A stretch of DNA of 64,000 nucleotides from Candidatus Poribacteria bacterium (GCA_003635195.1 PYIY01000011.1:1-64000); one strand, 5' to 3'. Shown: positions 7,217-16,464, counted from the stretch's first letter. Made by a program: numbers and translations. The notes: generated by a model not told the origin, from the sequence alone.

Positions 7217-10136
7217 TGTTCAATTAATCTACAGAACGTTATCCGGTGATGAGACGGCGTTCACTGCTTTAGTCCGAAAATACCAAAAGGGTGTCCACGC
7301 ACTCGCATGGCGGAAAGTTGGCGATTTTCATATCGCTGAAGAGATTACACAAGATACCTTCCTCCAAGTCCACAAAAAACTCACGACACTTCAAAACCCC
7401 AACCAGTTTGCAGGGTGGTTATATGTAATCACGAATCGGATGTGCATTCGGTGGTTCAAAAATAAAAAACCGACAATGCTATCGCTGGAAAAAATATCCC
7501 GCACAGAAGTAGACAAATCTTCTTATAAACATTATATATTGGAGCAACGAGAGACAGAAGCAGCGGAACATCGCTACGAAATGGTTAAGGAACTACTGAA
7601 AAAACTACCCGAAAGTGAACGGACCGTCGTAACACTCCACTATCTCGGCGAGATGACGGCGAAGGAGATTGGCAATTTCTTAGGCGTATCCGCGAACACG
7701 ATTAAGAGTCGGCTCCAACGGGCAAGAAAACGTTTACGGTCACAGAACGAAGAATCCTTAGTCCGTGAGGTGCTTGGGAGTTTCCAATTATCTACGAACC
7801 TAACAGAGAACATCACGCGGCACGTTGCCGATCTGAAACTGACCCCACCGCAGGTCGGGAAACCGTTGCTACCGTGGGCGGCTTTTGGCACGGCTGTGCT
7901 TTTGATAGTTTTGATGCTCGGTACGCATAATCAGTATCTCGCGCACTTCCAGCAGCCATATAGTTTTGAAGCAGAATCTGAACCGACGGTTGAAATCGTT
8001 GACGCACCTATCACGCTTCATCTGCTTTCCAAACCGGCTGTCCGAAATCAGATTGGGCGTGCTGCTACCGCCACTAAAAACATCGGAACCGACTTACGGA
8101 CTTCTGAGACCGCTGTCGCAACGACGGCAACGGCGGAGTTACCCACTACATTTTCGACTGCGCCGTGGACACAGATGAATGGACCCGCAGGTGGACTTGT
8201 GTTCGACATCTTTGAGACATCTAAAAGAACACTCTACGTTAATTCGTCAATTGGGGTCTACAGATTAACAGCAGATGCGACTGTGTGGACACTCGTAAAT
8301 GGTGATACCTCAATTGAGCAACTCCGTATGCCTATGGCAGAGCATGCAGGCACCCTCTATATCGTCTCTGCCAATGAACTATTGGCTTCAACCGATGATG
8401 GCGAGACGTGGAACGCATTAGGTGCACGACCCGAAGGACACCCTGCTGAACTCATTGTAATAGATGCAGCAGAGGGACGCAGCGCACACAAGCCGGTTAC
8501 AATGTATCTTGCCTTTTGGGATAACGGCATCTTCCGATCTACCGATGCTGGAAAACGCTGGATACCCGTGAACAACGGGGTGACGGGTAAAAAGATTTAC
8601 GAACTCGTTGCGATTGAAGGGACGGTCTTCACCGGCACAGACAGAGGTCTCTACCGTCTTAACGCCGATGTTTGGGAACAGTTGCCGGTGGATACAACCA
8701 GAGCCGTACACGGATTGGCGGTTTTTGAAGATACGCTCTATGTCGGAACAGGTCCCAAAATTGACGAGCGAATGCCAGCTGATTCACGGAGAGGCAGAAT
8801 TTTCAAATCAAGCGATCTCGGAACGTCGTGGACTGAGATAACGCCTAAAGACGAAGACTATCCCCTTACAGCAGTTGGGACCCCGATGGCTGTTAGGCAC
8901 GAAACGATCTTAGTCCGCGGTTTCTGGCTATTTCGTTCAAAAGATAACGGGATGACTTGGACAAATCTCGGATTTGACCAAGATTTCTTTACGTATTTAG
9001 TATTCGATGAAAATACCTATTATAAGACCGGAAACTACGGTGTCTATCGCACAACCGACGCGGGTGAATCGTGGCATCATTTTATGGAGGGGATCGTCGG
9101 CACCGGAGCACGAGATCTGGTGGTATTCAATAATAGCCTCTATGTACATGCTGACGGCAATATGGTTCAATCTGCTGATGACGGCGAATCTTGGATGCCT
9201 GTTCCAGTTGATTACGCCGAACGAGCATCTGAACCATCAAAAAGAGAACCACCTAACAGCGACTTTGATCCTGATTCAAAGTTTGTGAGTGTTGACAACG
9301 TTTTTTATAGTATTGCGTATAGGCGAGACAACCTCCGTATTTTCCAGTTATCTGATGATAATACGTTTATCCCTGTTCAAGGCGTACCTGATTTTGGTGA
9401 GACAAATCTGTCTCCTGCAGTGCTAAAGGAGATTGCGGTAGCACAGGGGATGTCCTTTTCTGGTGATCCTGAAAAGGACCGTAAATTGATGATTGATTTG
9501 TCCTTTCATGAAAGCTATGGAAGAGTGGGCGCGTTTGCGGTCAGCGGCGGGACGTTCTATGTAGAATACAAGCGGAAACTCTTCAAATGGGAACCAGGCG
9601 ACCCCGAATGGAAAAATACCGGTTTAATAGATACCGGGAAACGTCCTAATGACGGTTCAAAAAATGGATTCAAATTGGCGGTCTCAGCGGAAACCGTCTA
9701 CGTCGGGAAGCGAGACGGTAGCCTCTTTCAGTCGCTTGATGGCGGGGACAATTGGCGCGACATTACACCGAGTCTGCCCCTGCGTTTTACCCAGTTCAAG
9801 GAGATCGTTTTTGTCAATTCAACGGCTTACGTCGCAACGGACAGCGGTATTCTAACTTCACAAACCGGCGCACACTGGCGTGTCCTGACCGATACCGCAG
9901 GTGAGCGTATCGTTATAGACAGGTTTGCCGTTGGTGGCACCAGTGTTTATGGTGCTGGCGATGCCGGTGTCTATCGTCTGGATGACCGTAGACAATCAGA
10001 ACAGATTTATCCAAGCGTGCCAGATAAAGTCTTATCTCTCGCCGTTAAGAACGACAAACTTTATATTGTCACCAAACATCACGGGATGTTTCAAATCCCA
10101 CTTGCGGAAGTGGGAGACAACTTATCTCGTAAATAG
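7203..10136 (+). CDS. ECF sigma factor fused through one membrane helix to an extracytoplasmic BNR-type beta-propeller
   Basis: 977 residues. Residues about 8-85 are sigma region 2 (F-x-x-L-V-R-K-Y-Q, A-E-E-I-T-Q-D-T-F-L-Q, F-A-G-W-L-Y-V-I). Residues about 125-178 are region 4 (L-P-E-S-E-R-T-V-V-T-L-H-Y, then a helix-turn-helix A-N-T-I-K-S-R-L-Q-R-A-R-K-R-L). After a linker comes one hydrophobic helix (about 224-241), then some 730 residues of sortilin/YCF48-like repeats (S-x-D-x-G-x-x-W). The sigma part should face the cytoplasm and the propeller the outside, so one chain could sense and transcribe. Sigma factors with C-terminal extensions are known in planctomycete-like bacteria. No separate anti-sigma gene adjoins. 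How the sigma part is released (proteolysis?) is unknown. The start overlaps the preceding gene by 14 bases. A close paralogue lies at 23764. Confidence 0.85.
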   Translation: MVENDVQLIYRTLSGDETAFTALVRKYQKGVHALAWRKVGDFHIAEEITQDTFLQVHKKLTTLQNPNQFAGWLYVITNRMCIRWFKNKKPTMLSLEKISRTEVDKSSYKHYILEQRETEAAEHRYEMVKELLKKLPESERTVVTLHYLGEMTAKEIGNFLGVSANTIKSRLQRARKRLRSQNEESLVREVLGSFQLSTNLTENITRHVADLKLTPPQVGKPLLPWAAFGTAVLLIVLMLGTHNQYLAHFQQPYSFEAESEPTVEIVDAPITLHLLSKPAVRNQIGRAATATKNIGTDLRTSETAVATTATAELPTTFSTAPWTQMNGPAGGLVFDIFETSKRTLYVNSSIGVYRLTADATVWTLVNGDTSIEQLRMPMAEHAGTLYIVSANELLASTDDGETWNALGARPEGHPAELIVIDAAEGRSAHKPVTMYLAFWDNGIFRSTDAGKRWIPVNNGVTGKKIYELVAIEGTVFTGTDRGLYRLNADVWEQLPVDTTRAVHGLAVFEDTLYVGTGPKIDERMPADSRRGRIFKSSDLGTSWTEITPKDEDYPLTAVGTPMAVRHETILVRGFWLFRSKDNGMTWTNLGFDQDFFTYLVFDENTYYKTGNYGVYRTTDAGESWHHFMEGIVGTGARDLVVFNNSLYVHADGNMVQSADDGESWMPVPVDYAERASEPSKREPPNSDFDPDSKFVSVDNVFYSIAYRRDNLRIFQLSDDNTFIPVQGVPDFGETNLSPAVLKEIAVAQGMSFSGDPEKDRKLMIDLSFHESYGRVGAFAVSGGTFYVEYKRKLFKWEPGDPEWKNTGLIDTGKRPNDGSKNGFKLAVSAETVYVGKRDGSLFQSLDGGDNWRDITPSLPLRFTQFKEIVFVNSTAYVATDSGILTSQTGAHWRVLTDTAGERIVIDRFAVGGTSVYGAGDAGVYRLDDRRQSEQIYPSVPDKVLSLAVKNDKLYIVTKHHGMFQIPLAEVGDNLSRK

Positions 10137-10202
10137 GGAAAACAAAATGCGTAGTAAAGATCTTTGTATGAAGATCAAATTTTTAAACCGGTCGATGTAG
10201 GA

Positions 10203-10392
10203 GCCCGGTAGGTTCGGTTTCATGAAGATTAAATAAATATTTCGGTAATTCTACGCTTTCTCCAGGCCCGGTAGGGTTTTTGATAGGGTGTTTCTTCACG
10301 GTTTCCCAGAAGAAATCCGCAGAAATACCGAACCGGGCTTCACCAAGAAATTACCGATTTAAAAAATTAAACTTCATCAAACCGAACTGGGC
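10203..10392 (+). repeat. 190-bp imperfect palindrome (miniature-element-like)
   Basis: The outer arms, about 48 bases each (10203-10252 and 10345-10392), are complementary with few mismatches: GTTCGGTTT...TTCGGTAATT against AATTACCGA...AAACCGAAC. The interior holds another CCCGGTAGG unit (10266) paired with CCGAACCGGGC (about 10329), plus one GGGTTTTTGATAGGG heptad unit (10274). This is the fullest copy of the dispersed repeat family also seen at 3.8, 5.8 and 20.3 kb. No open frame. Confidence 0.7.
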
Positions 10393-10431
10393 ATAACCAA
10401 AAACAGTAGATGCTTTTAATAGGAAAACGAA

Positions 10432-11754
10432 ATGAAACGCTTTCTGATAGTATTTTTGCTATGCGTCACAACAAGCATTCATGCTAAAGAAATATGTGAG
10501 ATTGATAGAGAAAGTGTCGTAGCACGTGTCATCAATCGGTCATATCCTTCGGTTGTTGCATCAACAGAACATGTCATTTTCAACAAGCCACCCCCTGATA
10601 GTGAATGGGACTGGTCATACCATAAAGAAATGCTATCACACGTAGATTTATATTGGCAACTCAACTTCAGGGGGCTTGGATTTCAAATGTTTACACCTAA
10701 AGGCCCCAAAATAGTGACTGGAGAAGTAGAACATATCTTGTATGAAAAAAGCCAAATACAGGTTCTAAATCCAGACTTCCTACTTCTTGCATCTCTGTAC
10801 TATTATGGGGCTCACCCATCAGACCACTATCCCGAGGATTGGCAGTATTGGCTCAGCGATGAAGATGGAAATAGAATTCAAGACACACCCTGGTAAGAAC
10901 TACTCATAGACTACACCCTTCCGGGTGCTGAAGATCATTTCGTCCAAATGGCGGTTGCGGTAGCAGAGTGTGGTATCTTTGACGGTATTTTTATGGATCT
11001 GTGGAGTGAAAGAGCAGAAGCTGCACCGGGGCCGGACGGAATAGCACATCTGTATCACGGCAATCGTGTGGAGGCACTCGTTTCACTGGTCAAACGTATC
11101 CGTGAAGCCGTCGGCGACGATTTTCTCATTATTGTCAATACGCGCACCGAGAAAATTCCACGTTCCGCACCGTATGTCAATGGTGCGTTCATAGAAACGT
11201 GGGATGCCGCGTATCCTCGCGAAAGGATACTTGAAATTGAGAAGGCGTTGTCATGGTATGAAGCAAACCTCAGATACCCGCAAGTCAACTGTTTAGATAT
11301 TGCGAAAAGTCCAAGCGAACCTTGGGACTCCCCAGCCAACCGGCAATTGGTACGAGCCTTCACAACGCTTGGTCTGACGCATTCTAATGGCTATATTTTA
11401 ATTAACGGGAAACCACAGGATTATGGTGGTCATTTCTGGTATCCGTTCTTTGATGCGCCTCTCGGTCGCCCGATCGGAGCGAAAGGTGAAACCTATAAGA
11501 ATAGGGATGGGCTGTTTATCCGCGAGTTCACCAATGGCTGGGCGGTGTATAACCGGTCCGGCAAAGTACAGGTGATCGAACTTCCGCAGGAGGTTTCCAG
11601 CTGGTCGAGCGGTGTAAAAGATAAACGCCGGCATACGTTGGCAGATTTGGATGGCGAAATCTATTTGAAGGCGGAAGCCCCTCCTGCGGCGGATGTAAAC
11701 GGTGATGGTGTTGTCAATATACAGGATTTGGTGATTGTGGCGAATGCGTTTTAG
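10432..11754 (+). pseudogene. Secreted glycoside-hydrolase-like protein with truncated dockerin, broken by one TAA
   Basis: One reading frame runs from ATG 10432 to 11754 (441 codons) except for a single TAA at 10894-10896 (codon 155). The piece before it has a signal peptide (residues 1-18) and resembles the start of a TIM-barrel carbohydrate enzyme. After the stop the frame stays open immediately (E-L-L-I-D-Y-T-L-P-G) and continues with G-I-F-D-G-I-F-M-D-L-W and a barrel-like body similar to hypothetical alpha-amylase-like glycosidases. The end is a single dockerin-type calcium loop, D-V-N-G-D-G-V-V-N-I-Q-D-L-V, stopping at A-N-A-F where such modules usually go on to a second loop. TAA cannot be explained by selenocysteine or pyrrolysine. 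Most likely a recent nonsense mutation. Its neighbours all carry the T-x-W-G-x-L-K tail; this one does not. Confidence 0.7.
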
Positions 11755-11798
11755 ATGTGATTTATCCTATGGATGTTCGTGTAGAACGGAGGGGACAA

Positions 11799-12545
11799 AT
11801 GTTAATGAAATTTCTAATCATTGTAACAGTCCTGTTTTTATCTCCTTTATCTGTTTGGGCAGGCACATTTTTGGAAACCTTTGATGGCAAAGATTTAGAT
11901 GGATGGCAGCAAATTTGGGCGGTTAAGGGACCCGCTGTCTGGGAGATTGTTGATGGTGAACTGCACGCAGAAAGTCGTGAGGCGTATACGCATTTACTGA
12001 CAACTGGGGATACCACGTGGGAAGACTACACTATGGAACTTGATGTCAAACCACTGAAAAAACACGGTATTGGTGGTATTTCGATCGCTGTACGAGTTGA
12101 CGGAACTTGGTTAGTTTACTGCAGTATTTATGATCCCGTGGTTATAAGGGGTGATGATCCTCCGGTTCAAGAAAGACGAATAGGTTGTCACGCTGCCGGT
12201 TTGCACCTCCTACCACGTGCCATCCTTTTCACTGAACTGCGCCCACTTTTACGATTAAACAGATGGTCCCATCTGAAATTAAGTGTTGAAGGCGATATCT
12301 TTACCTTCTGGATTAATGGTGAGCAGATTATGGCACCTACGAAACTTCTAATTTTCAAGCAGATTGATGTCTTTGCGGATTTTCCCGATTTTCAGACTGG
12401 CGGTGTCGGTTTCGGTCTCTGGAACTATACGGCAATCTTTGATAACATCACTGTCACAGGGGAGAGCGTTCCAAACAGCGGTGATTTCGCCGTAACGCCC
12501 CAAGAAAAATTGGCGACAACTTGGGGACACTTGAAAAGATTTTAG
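11799..12545 (+). CDS. Secreted lectin-like (DUF1080/3-keto-disaccharide-hydrolase-like) protein with tail, paralogue 1
   Basis: 248 residues from ATG 11799, preceded by CGGAGGGG; the longer frame from 11757 would place 14 residues before the signal peptide. Signal peptide to about residue 21 (V-W-A). The mature protein begins G-T-F-L-E-T-F-D-G-K-D-L-D-G-W, typical of beta-jellyroll domains related to DUF1080, with D-Y-T-M-E-L-D-V, L-K-L-S-V-E-G-D-I-F-T-F-W-I-N-G and F-D-N-I-T-V-T-G. The end is F-A-V-T-P-Q-E-K-L-A-T-T-W-G-H-L-K. First of three tandem copies; a fourth, more distant one is at 18522. Probably binds carbohydrate outside the cytoplasm; catalytic residues of true 3-keto-glycoside hydrolases could not be confirmed. 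Confidence 0.75.
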   Translation: MLMKFLIIVTVLFLSPLSVWAGTFLETFDGKDLDGWQQIWAVKGPAVWEIVDGELHAESREAYTHLLTTGDTTWEDYTMELDVKPLKKHGIGGISIAVRVDGTWLVYCSIYDPVVIRGDDPPVQERRIGCHAAGLHLLPRAILFTELRPLLRLNRWSHLKLSVEGDIFTFWINGEQIMAPTKLLIFKQIDVFADFPDFQTGGVGFGLWNYTAIFDNITVTGESVPNSGDFAVTPQEKLATTWGHLKRF

Positions 12546-12579
12546 CGTCAATAGTGATAGCATTGAAAGGAGAATTATT

Positions 12580-13326
12580 GTGAAATCTGTGATGATTGTA
12601 GTGACCCTTTTCCTCCTGCCTCTTTCTGTTTGGGCAGGCACATTCCTGGATACCTTTGAGGATGGCAATTTGGACGGATGGCGGGAAGTTGTTCCGTGGG
12701 ATAGGGAACCGGGTTCTTGGGAGATTGTTGATGGCGGACTTCACGGGTCAATTCATGATGGGTATCCGCGTCTATTCACAACCGGGGATGATACCTGGAA
12801 GGATTACACAGTCGAATTTGATGTCAGACCCCTTAAAAAACATGGTCGTCCAACTATCGCGATAGCGGCGCGGGTTCAGGAGAAATGGTGGGTGAGGTGC
12901 AGTATTATAGATGCAGTCGTCGTGTTGCCTGGTGGTGGCAACGCGCCTCAAAGAGGATGGGTGCTTTGTTCCGCTGGCAATATGAACGGTGGAAAATCTA
13001 AGGGACTTTTCTTTGAACCGCATCCACTTATAAAATTAAACAGATGGGCACATTTCAAGTTAAGTGCTGAAGGCAATATCTTCACCTTCTGGATTAACGG
13101 CGAGCAGGTTATGGAGCCTACGGAACTTCGTATTTTCAGGAACCGTGAAGGCTTTGAGGACTTCCCGGACTTTCAGACCGGGGGTATCGGTATCGGTCTC
13201 TCGAATTATACGGCGCGCTTTGATAACGTCACTGTCACGGGGGATAGCATTCCCGACAGCGGCGCGTTCGCCGTAACGCCTCAAGGAAAACTTGCGACGA
13301 CGTGGGGACACTTGAAAAGATTTTAG
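12580..13326 (+). CDS. Secreted lectin-like protein with tail, paralogue 2
   Basis: 248 residues. Starts with GTG at 12580 after AAAGGAGAA. Signal peptide to W-A-G (about 20). Same fold as the preceding gene, opening T-F-L-D-T-F-E-D-G-N-L-D-G-W-R-E-V-V-P-W. Very similar to the next gene, so copies 2 and 3 are the youngest duplication; the short gaps before them (A-T-A-G-C-A-T-T-G-A-A-A-G-G type) are also nearly identical. Tail: F-A-V-T-P-Q-G-K-L-A-T-T-W-G-H-L-K-R-F. Two extra Cys residues in the mid-region could form a disulfide outside the cytoplasm. Confidence 0.75.
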   Translation: MKSVMIVVTLFLLPLSVWAGTFLDTFEDGNLDGWREVVPWDREPGSWEIVDGGLHGSIHDGYPRLFTTGDDTWKDYTVEFDVRPLKKHGRPTIAIAARVQEKWWVRCSIIDAVVVLPGGGNAPQRGWVLCSAGNMNGGKSKGLFFEPHPLIKLNRWAHFKLSAEGNIFTFWINGEQVMEPTELRIFRNREGFEDFPDFQTGGIGIGLSNYTARFDNVTVTGDSIPDSGAFAVTPQGKLATTWGHLKRF

Positions 13327-13360
13327 CGTCAGCAGCGATAGCATTGAAAGGAGGATTATT

Positions 13361-14110
13361 GTGAAATTTGGGTCTATTATAGCACTCCTTTTTCTGCTGC
13401 CCTTTTCTGTGTGGGCAGGCACATTTCTGGATACCTTTGAGGATGGCAATTTGAACGGGTGGCGGGAAGTTGTTCCGTGGGACAGGGAACCGGGTTCTTG
13501 GGAGGTTGTTGATGGTGGACTTCACGGGGTAGGTGATGATATATCTCTGCGTCTATTCACAACTGGGAATGATACATGGAAGGATTACACGGTCGAATTC
13601 GATGTCAGACTCCTTAAAAGAAGACCCGGCTCCCCACGTATCTCAATTGCGGCGCGGGTTCAAGAGAAATGGATAGTGCAGTGCGTTATGATGGAGCCAG
13701 TAATCGTGTTGCCTGAGGGTGGCAATGTACCAGAAAAAGGATGGGTGCATTGTTACGCTGGCAGTTTGAACGATGGAAAAGTTAAGGGACTTCTCTTAGA
13801 GCCGCATCCACCTTTAAAATTATTCAGATGGGTGCATCTAAAGTTAAGTGCTGAAGGCAATATCTTTACCTTCTGGATTAATGGTGAGCAGATTATGGAA
13901 CCTACGGAACTGCGTATTTTCAGAAACCGTGAAGGCTTTGCGGACTTCCCTGAGTTTCAGACCGGGGGTATCGGTATCGGTCTCGCGAATTGTACGGCAC
14001 GCTTTGATAACGTCACTGTCACCGGCGATAGCATTCCCGACAGCGGTGATTTCGCCGTAACGCCCCAAGCAAAACTGGCGACAACGTGGGGACAGTTGAA
14101 GAAATTTTAG
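13361..14110 (+). CDS. Secreted lectin-like protein with tail, paralogue 3
   Basis: 249 residues, GTG start at 13361 after AAAGGAGGA. Signal peptide to about residue 20. Nearly the same sequence as paralogue 2 except in the loop around residues 55-125, where charge and length differ, suggesting the ligand face has diverged while the scaffold stayed. The end repeats the tail, T-P-Q-A-K-L-A-T-T-W-G-Q-L-K-K-F. It closes the tandem array; a possible new promoter follows at 14183. Confidence 0.75.
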   Translation: MKFGSIIALLFLLPFSVWAGTFLDTFEDGNLNGWREVVPWDREPGSWEVVDGGLHGVGDDISLRLFTTGNDTWKDYTVEFDVRLLKRRPGSPRISIAARVQEKWIVQCVMMEPVIVLPEGGNVPEKGWVHCYAGSLNDGKVKGLLLEPHPPLKLFRWVHLKLSAEGNIFTFWINGEQIMEPTELRIFRNREGFADFPEFQTGGIGIGLANCTARFDNVTVTGDSIPDSGDFAVTPQAKLATTWGQLKKF

Positions 14111-14182
14111 ACACACGGCGAAGCAGCAACCATATCTATCTTCTTAGTTTCGTTCAACCCAACCTACAATGCTTTTTTTAAA

Positions 14183-14211
14183 TTGACATGTGTCAAGTAC
14201 CCAACTATTTC
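14183..14211 (+). promoter_or_regulatory. Possible promoter with palindromic operator over the -35 box
   Basis: TTGACATGTGTCAA (14183-14196) is a perfect 14-base palindrome that includes a consensus -35 box TTGACA. A 17-base spacer leads to a weak -10, TATTTC (14206-14211), 29 bases before the next gene. A repressor site over a promoter is a reasonable guess. Confidence 0.4.
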
Positions 14212-14239
14212 CATACTGAATTGCTTGGAGGATATAAAA

Positions 14240-15223
14240 ATGAAAATAAAACATACCTATACAGTCTTTGGGATAACATTCCTGTTGAGTCTATTTCTTT
14301 TCAGCATAAATGCTTCGGCGGATACGTATATCTCCTTTAGTTCCAACCGAGCAGGGAACTATGACATCTATGTCAAGGATATATTTGGAAACAATCTACG
14401 CAACTTGACGGATCACCCCGCTTATGACGGGGACGTAACATGGTCACCCGACGGACGTTCTTTCGCTTTTATGTCGAACCGCGATGGACACCGCGAGATC
14501 TACATTATGGATGTCGATGGGATAGCAACTCGACGATTGACAAATCATCCAGAGGAGGCTGCCCAACCGGACTGGTCGCCTGATGGAAACTGGATCGTGT
14601 TCACATCGGACAGAGAGAGCAGAGAAAACTATGATATCTACAAAATAAATGTCAACGGTAGAAACCTGCAACGGCTCACGAAACATAAAGCATACGATTC
14701 GGCACCGGCGTGGTCGCCAGATGGGAAACAGATTGCCTTCTCTTCCTATCGCGATGCAAGTATGGGTATCTATGTGATGAATGCCGACGGAAAACATCTC
14801 GAGCGCGTTCAACAGGTAGAGGCAGGCGGAGTATCTCCGAGTTGGTCGCCAGATGGGAAACAGCTTGCTTATTCTTCAAGTTTTGCGGGCATTGGTATCT
14901 ACGTTATGGATATGCGTGGGAAAGATGTGCGCCGCGTGACACCTATGGGCGTTTGGAGTCGGCATCCGGTGTGGTCTCCCGATGGTGATTGGATTGCCTA
15001 CGATATGGAACCTGAAAATCAGTGGGGCAACCCGAAGAAGTTGGATCGAAACATTTATATCGTCGGTGCTGACGGCGGTAGACCTCGCCAAATCACAGCA
15101 CATGCGGGAAAAGATAGTGATCCTGCGTGGGTGCCGGAGGCGTTTTTCTCAGTATCCCCGAGTACGGAAAAACAGACAACGTTATGGGGTAAACTCAAGC
15201 AATCGGAAAATACCACCAAGTAG
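14240..15223 (+). CDS. Secreted TolB-like PD40 beta-propeller with tail
   Basis: 327 residues from ATG 14240 (TTGGAGGAT ahead); the frame opens earlier at 14183 but those 19 residues overlap the promoter. Signal peptide ends about residue 27 (N-A-S-A). Six PD40 blades follow, e.g. S-S-N-R-A-G-N-Y-D-I-Y-V-K-D, W-S-P-D-G-R-S-F-A-F-M-S-N-R-D-G, down to W-S-P-D-G-D-W-I-A-Y. The tail is F-S-V-S-P-S-T-E-K-Q-T-T-L-W-G-K-L-K, followed by a short polar end. TolB-type propellers usually mediate protein contacts; here no Pal/Tol genes are nearby. First of four propellers in a row at 14.2-18.4 kb. Confidence 0.8.
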   Translation: MKIKHTYTVFGITFLLSLFLFSINASADTYISFSSNRAGNYDIYVKDIFGNNLRNLTDHPAYDGDVTWSPDGRSFAFMSNRDGHREIYIMDVDGIATRRLTNHPEEAAQPDWSPDGNWIVFTSDRESRENYDIYKINVNGRNLQRLTKHKAYDSAPAWSPDGKQIAFSSYRDASMGIYVMNADGKHLERVQQVEAGGVSPSWSPDGKQLAYSSSFAGIGIYVMDMRGKDVRRVTPMGVWSRHPVWSPDGDWIAYDMEPENQWGNPKKLDRNIYIVGADGGRPRQITAHAGKDSDPAWVPEAFFSVSPSTEKQTTLWGKLKQSENTTK

Positions 15224-15252
15224 CTGCGACATTACAAGAGGAATATGCTAAT

Positions 15253-16248
15253 ATGAAACGCACGCGAATTTATATGGTATTACGGACAGCGTTGTTACTA
15301 AGTATCAGCCTGTTTGTCCACAGTGGGTGGGCGGAAACTGAGTGGGATGTGATCTCCTTTGTTTCTAAAAAAGATAAAGACAGTCCTATTATTCTTATGA
15401 ATACCGATGGCGCGACCCTCGAAAGGTTGGCAACAGATCCGGGGATGCCAGCCGAATTCACTTGGTCTCCCAATGGACGTTCGATTGCCTATGACTCCTG
15501 GCACGGTGGAAACCTTGATATTTATGTGATGGATGTCGGAACAAATGAACACCGTCAGTTGACTTTTGACGGTAACAAGGATCGGTTCCCGGCATGGTCT
15601 CCGAACGGAAAATGGATCGCCTTCGTCTCGGAGCGTACTGGGAGCGCGAATATCTATAGAATGGATGCGAATGGAGAAAATGTGAAGCAACTCACCAAGC
15701 AGGAAGGTTGCCGCCGTCCCGCTTGGTCTCCGGACAGTCAGTGGATCGCCTTTAGTTCAGAACACGCTCTTTTTGTAATGGATGTTCGGGGTAGACAGTT
15801 GAGAGAACTCGCATGGGCTACGCGCTTCACTAATTGTTCATGGTCGCCCGATGGTAAGCAGATCGCTTTTAGGTCAAATGCTGCGAATGGAAGTAGCGAA
15901 ATCTTCAGCATTGACATCAGTGGAAAGAACCGCCGCCAACTCACGCGATCGAACCGAGGAGAAGACATCTCCGACCCGATGTGGTCGCCGAGTGGAAAAT
16001 GGATCGCCTATATCCTGGGTCGGATCCCAGCAGGTGGGGCACCGGTAGATCAAATTAGAACTAACGGGGTTATCAGTTTTATTGATACGATAGATGGTGC
16101 GGATAGCAAACCGATTGAGGCAACAAGAGGATTGCCAAAACAGTCTCTTCAGTGGGTGCCGAAACAGTTTCTCTCTATATCCCCAGGTGCGGAGAAACAG
16201 ACAACGCTTTGGGGTAGACTCAAGAAAGCAAAAAACACTGTCAAGTAA
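15253..16248 (+). CDS. Secreted TolB-like PD40 beta-propeller with tail
   Basis: 331 residues. Signal peptide about 1-27 (H-S-G-W-A). The propeller starts W-D-V-I-S-F-V-S-K-K-D and runs through six blades of the W-S-P-[DN]-[GS] type. Very close to the gene at 17448 (shared T-D-P-G-x-P, Y-D-S-W-x-G-G-N, C-S-W-S-P-D-G-K-Q-I-A). The pair flanks a more diverged copy at 16465. Tail: L-S-I-S-P-G-A-E-K-Q-T-T-L-W-G-R-L-K. A Cys pair at the fourth and fifth blades (E-G-C-R-R-P and T-N-C-S-W) is conserved in the twin, so a structural disulfide is possible. Confidence 0.8.
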   Translation: MKRTRIYMVLRTALLLSISLFVHSGWAETEWDVISFVSKKDKDSPIILMNTDGATLERLATDPGMPAEFTWSPNGRSIAYDSWHGGNLDIYVMDVGTNEHRQLTFDGNKDRFPAWSPNGKWIAFVSERTGSANIYRMDANGENVKQLTKQEGCRRPAWSPDSQWIAFSSEHALFVMDVRGRQLRELAWATRFTNCSWSPDGKQIAFRSNAANGSSEIFSIDISGKNRRQLTRSNRGEDISDPMWSPSGKWIAYILGRIPAGGAPVDQIRTNGVISFIDTIDGADSKPIEATRGLPKQSLQWVPKQFLSISPGAEKQTTLWGRLKKAKNTVK

Positions 16249-16315
16249 CGACTGTATTCTAACCAGAGCGATTCAGTTTTAAAAATTTACTTCATCTATG
16301 GATATACTTTCCTCT

Positions 16316-16336
16316 GTAGGAGCGAGCTGTGCTCGC
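16316..16336 (+). repeat. REP-like palindrome
   Basis: GTAGGAGCGAGC then TGT then GCTCGC (16316-16336), followed by GATC. It resembles the short REP palindromes found in many genomes and shares the opening GTAGG with the palindromes at 26799, 28109, 28164 and 60929. Confidence 0.55.
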
Positions 16337-16389
16337 GATCTTGTGGAAAAAACCTTACCATCTGTAAACGAAAACAAAAATCAAAACCG

Positions 16390-16406
16390 AAAACTAAATA
16401 GCCCTG
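16390..16406 (+). repeat. Solo ISAs1-type terminal repeat
   Basis: AAAACTAAATAGCCCTG is nearly identical to the sequence right after the transposase at the window start (516-532). No transposase is present here, so this is a remnant or one end of a small non-autonomous element. Confidence 0.45.
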
Positions 16407-16464
16407 CCAGCGGAGTGCTATGTGTATAAAAAGGTAGCAACTTGGGTTATTATAGGAGAAATTT

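Noticed and set aside
7203-7800. Separate sigma-factor gene followed by an independent propeller gene
   Set aside because: The frame is continuous with no stop or internal ribosome site across the sigma-helix junction, and the second copy at 23764 has the same continuous fusion.
10894-10896. Recoded stop in the glycosidase gene
   Set aside because: The codon is TAA, which is not known to be read as selenocysteine or pyrrolysine; a nonsense mutation or read error is simpler.
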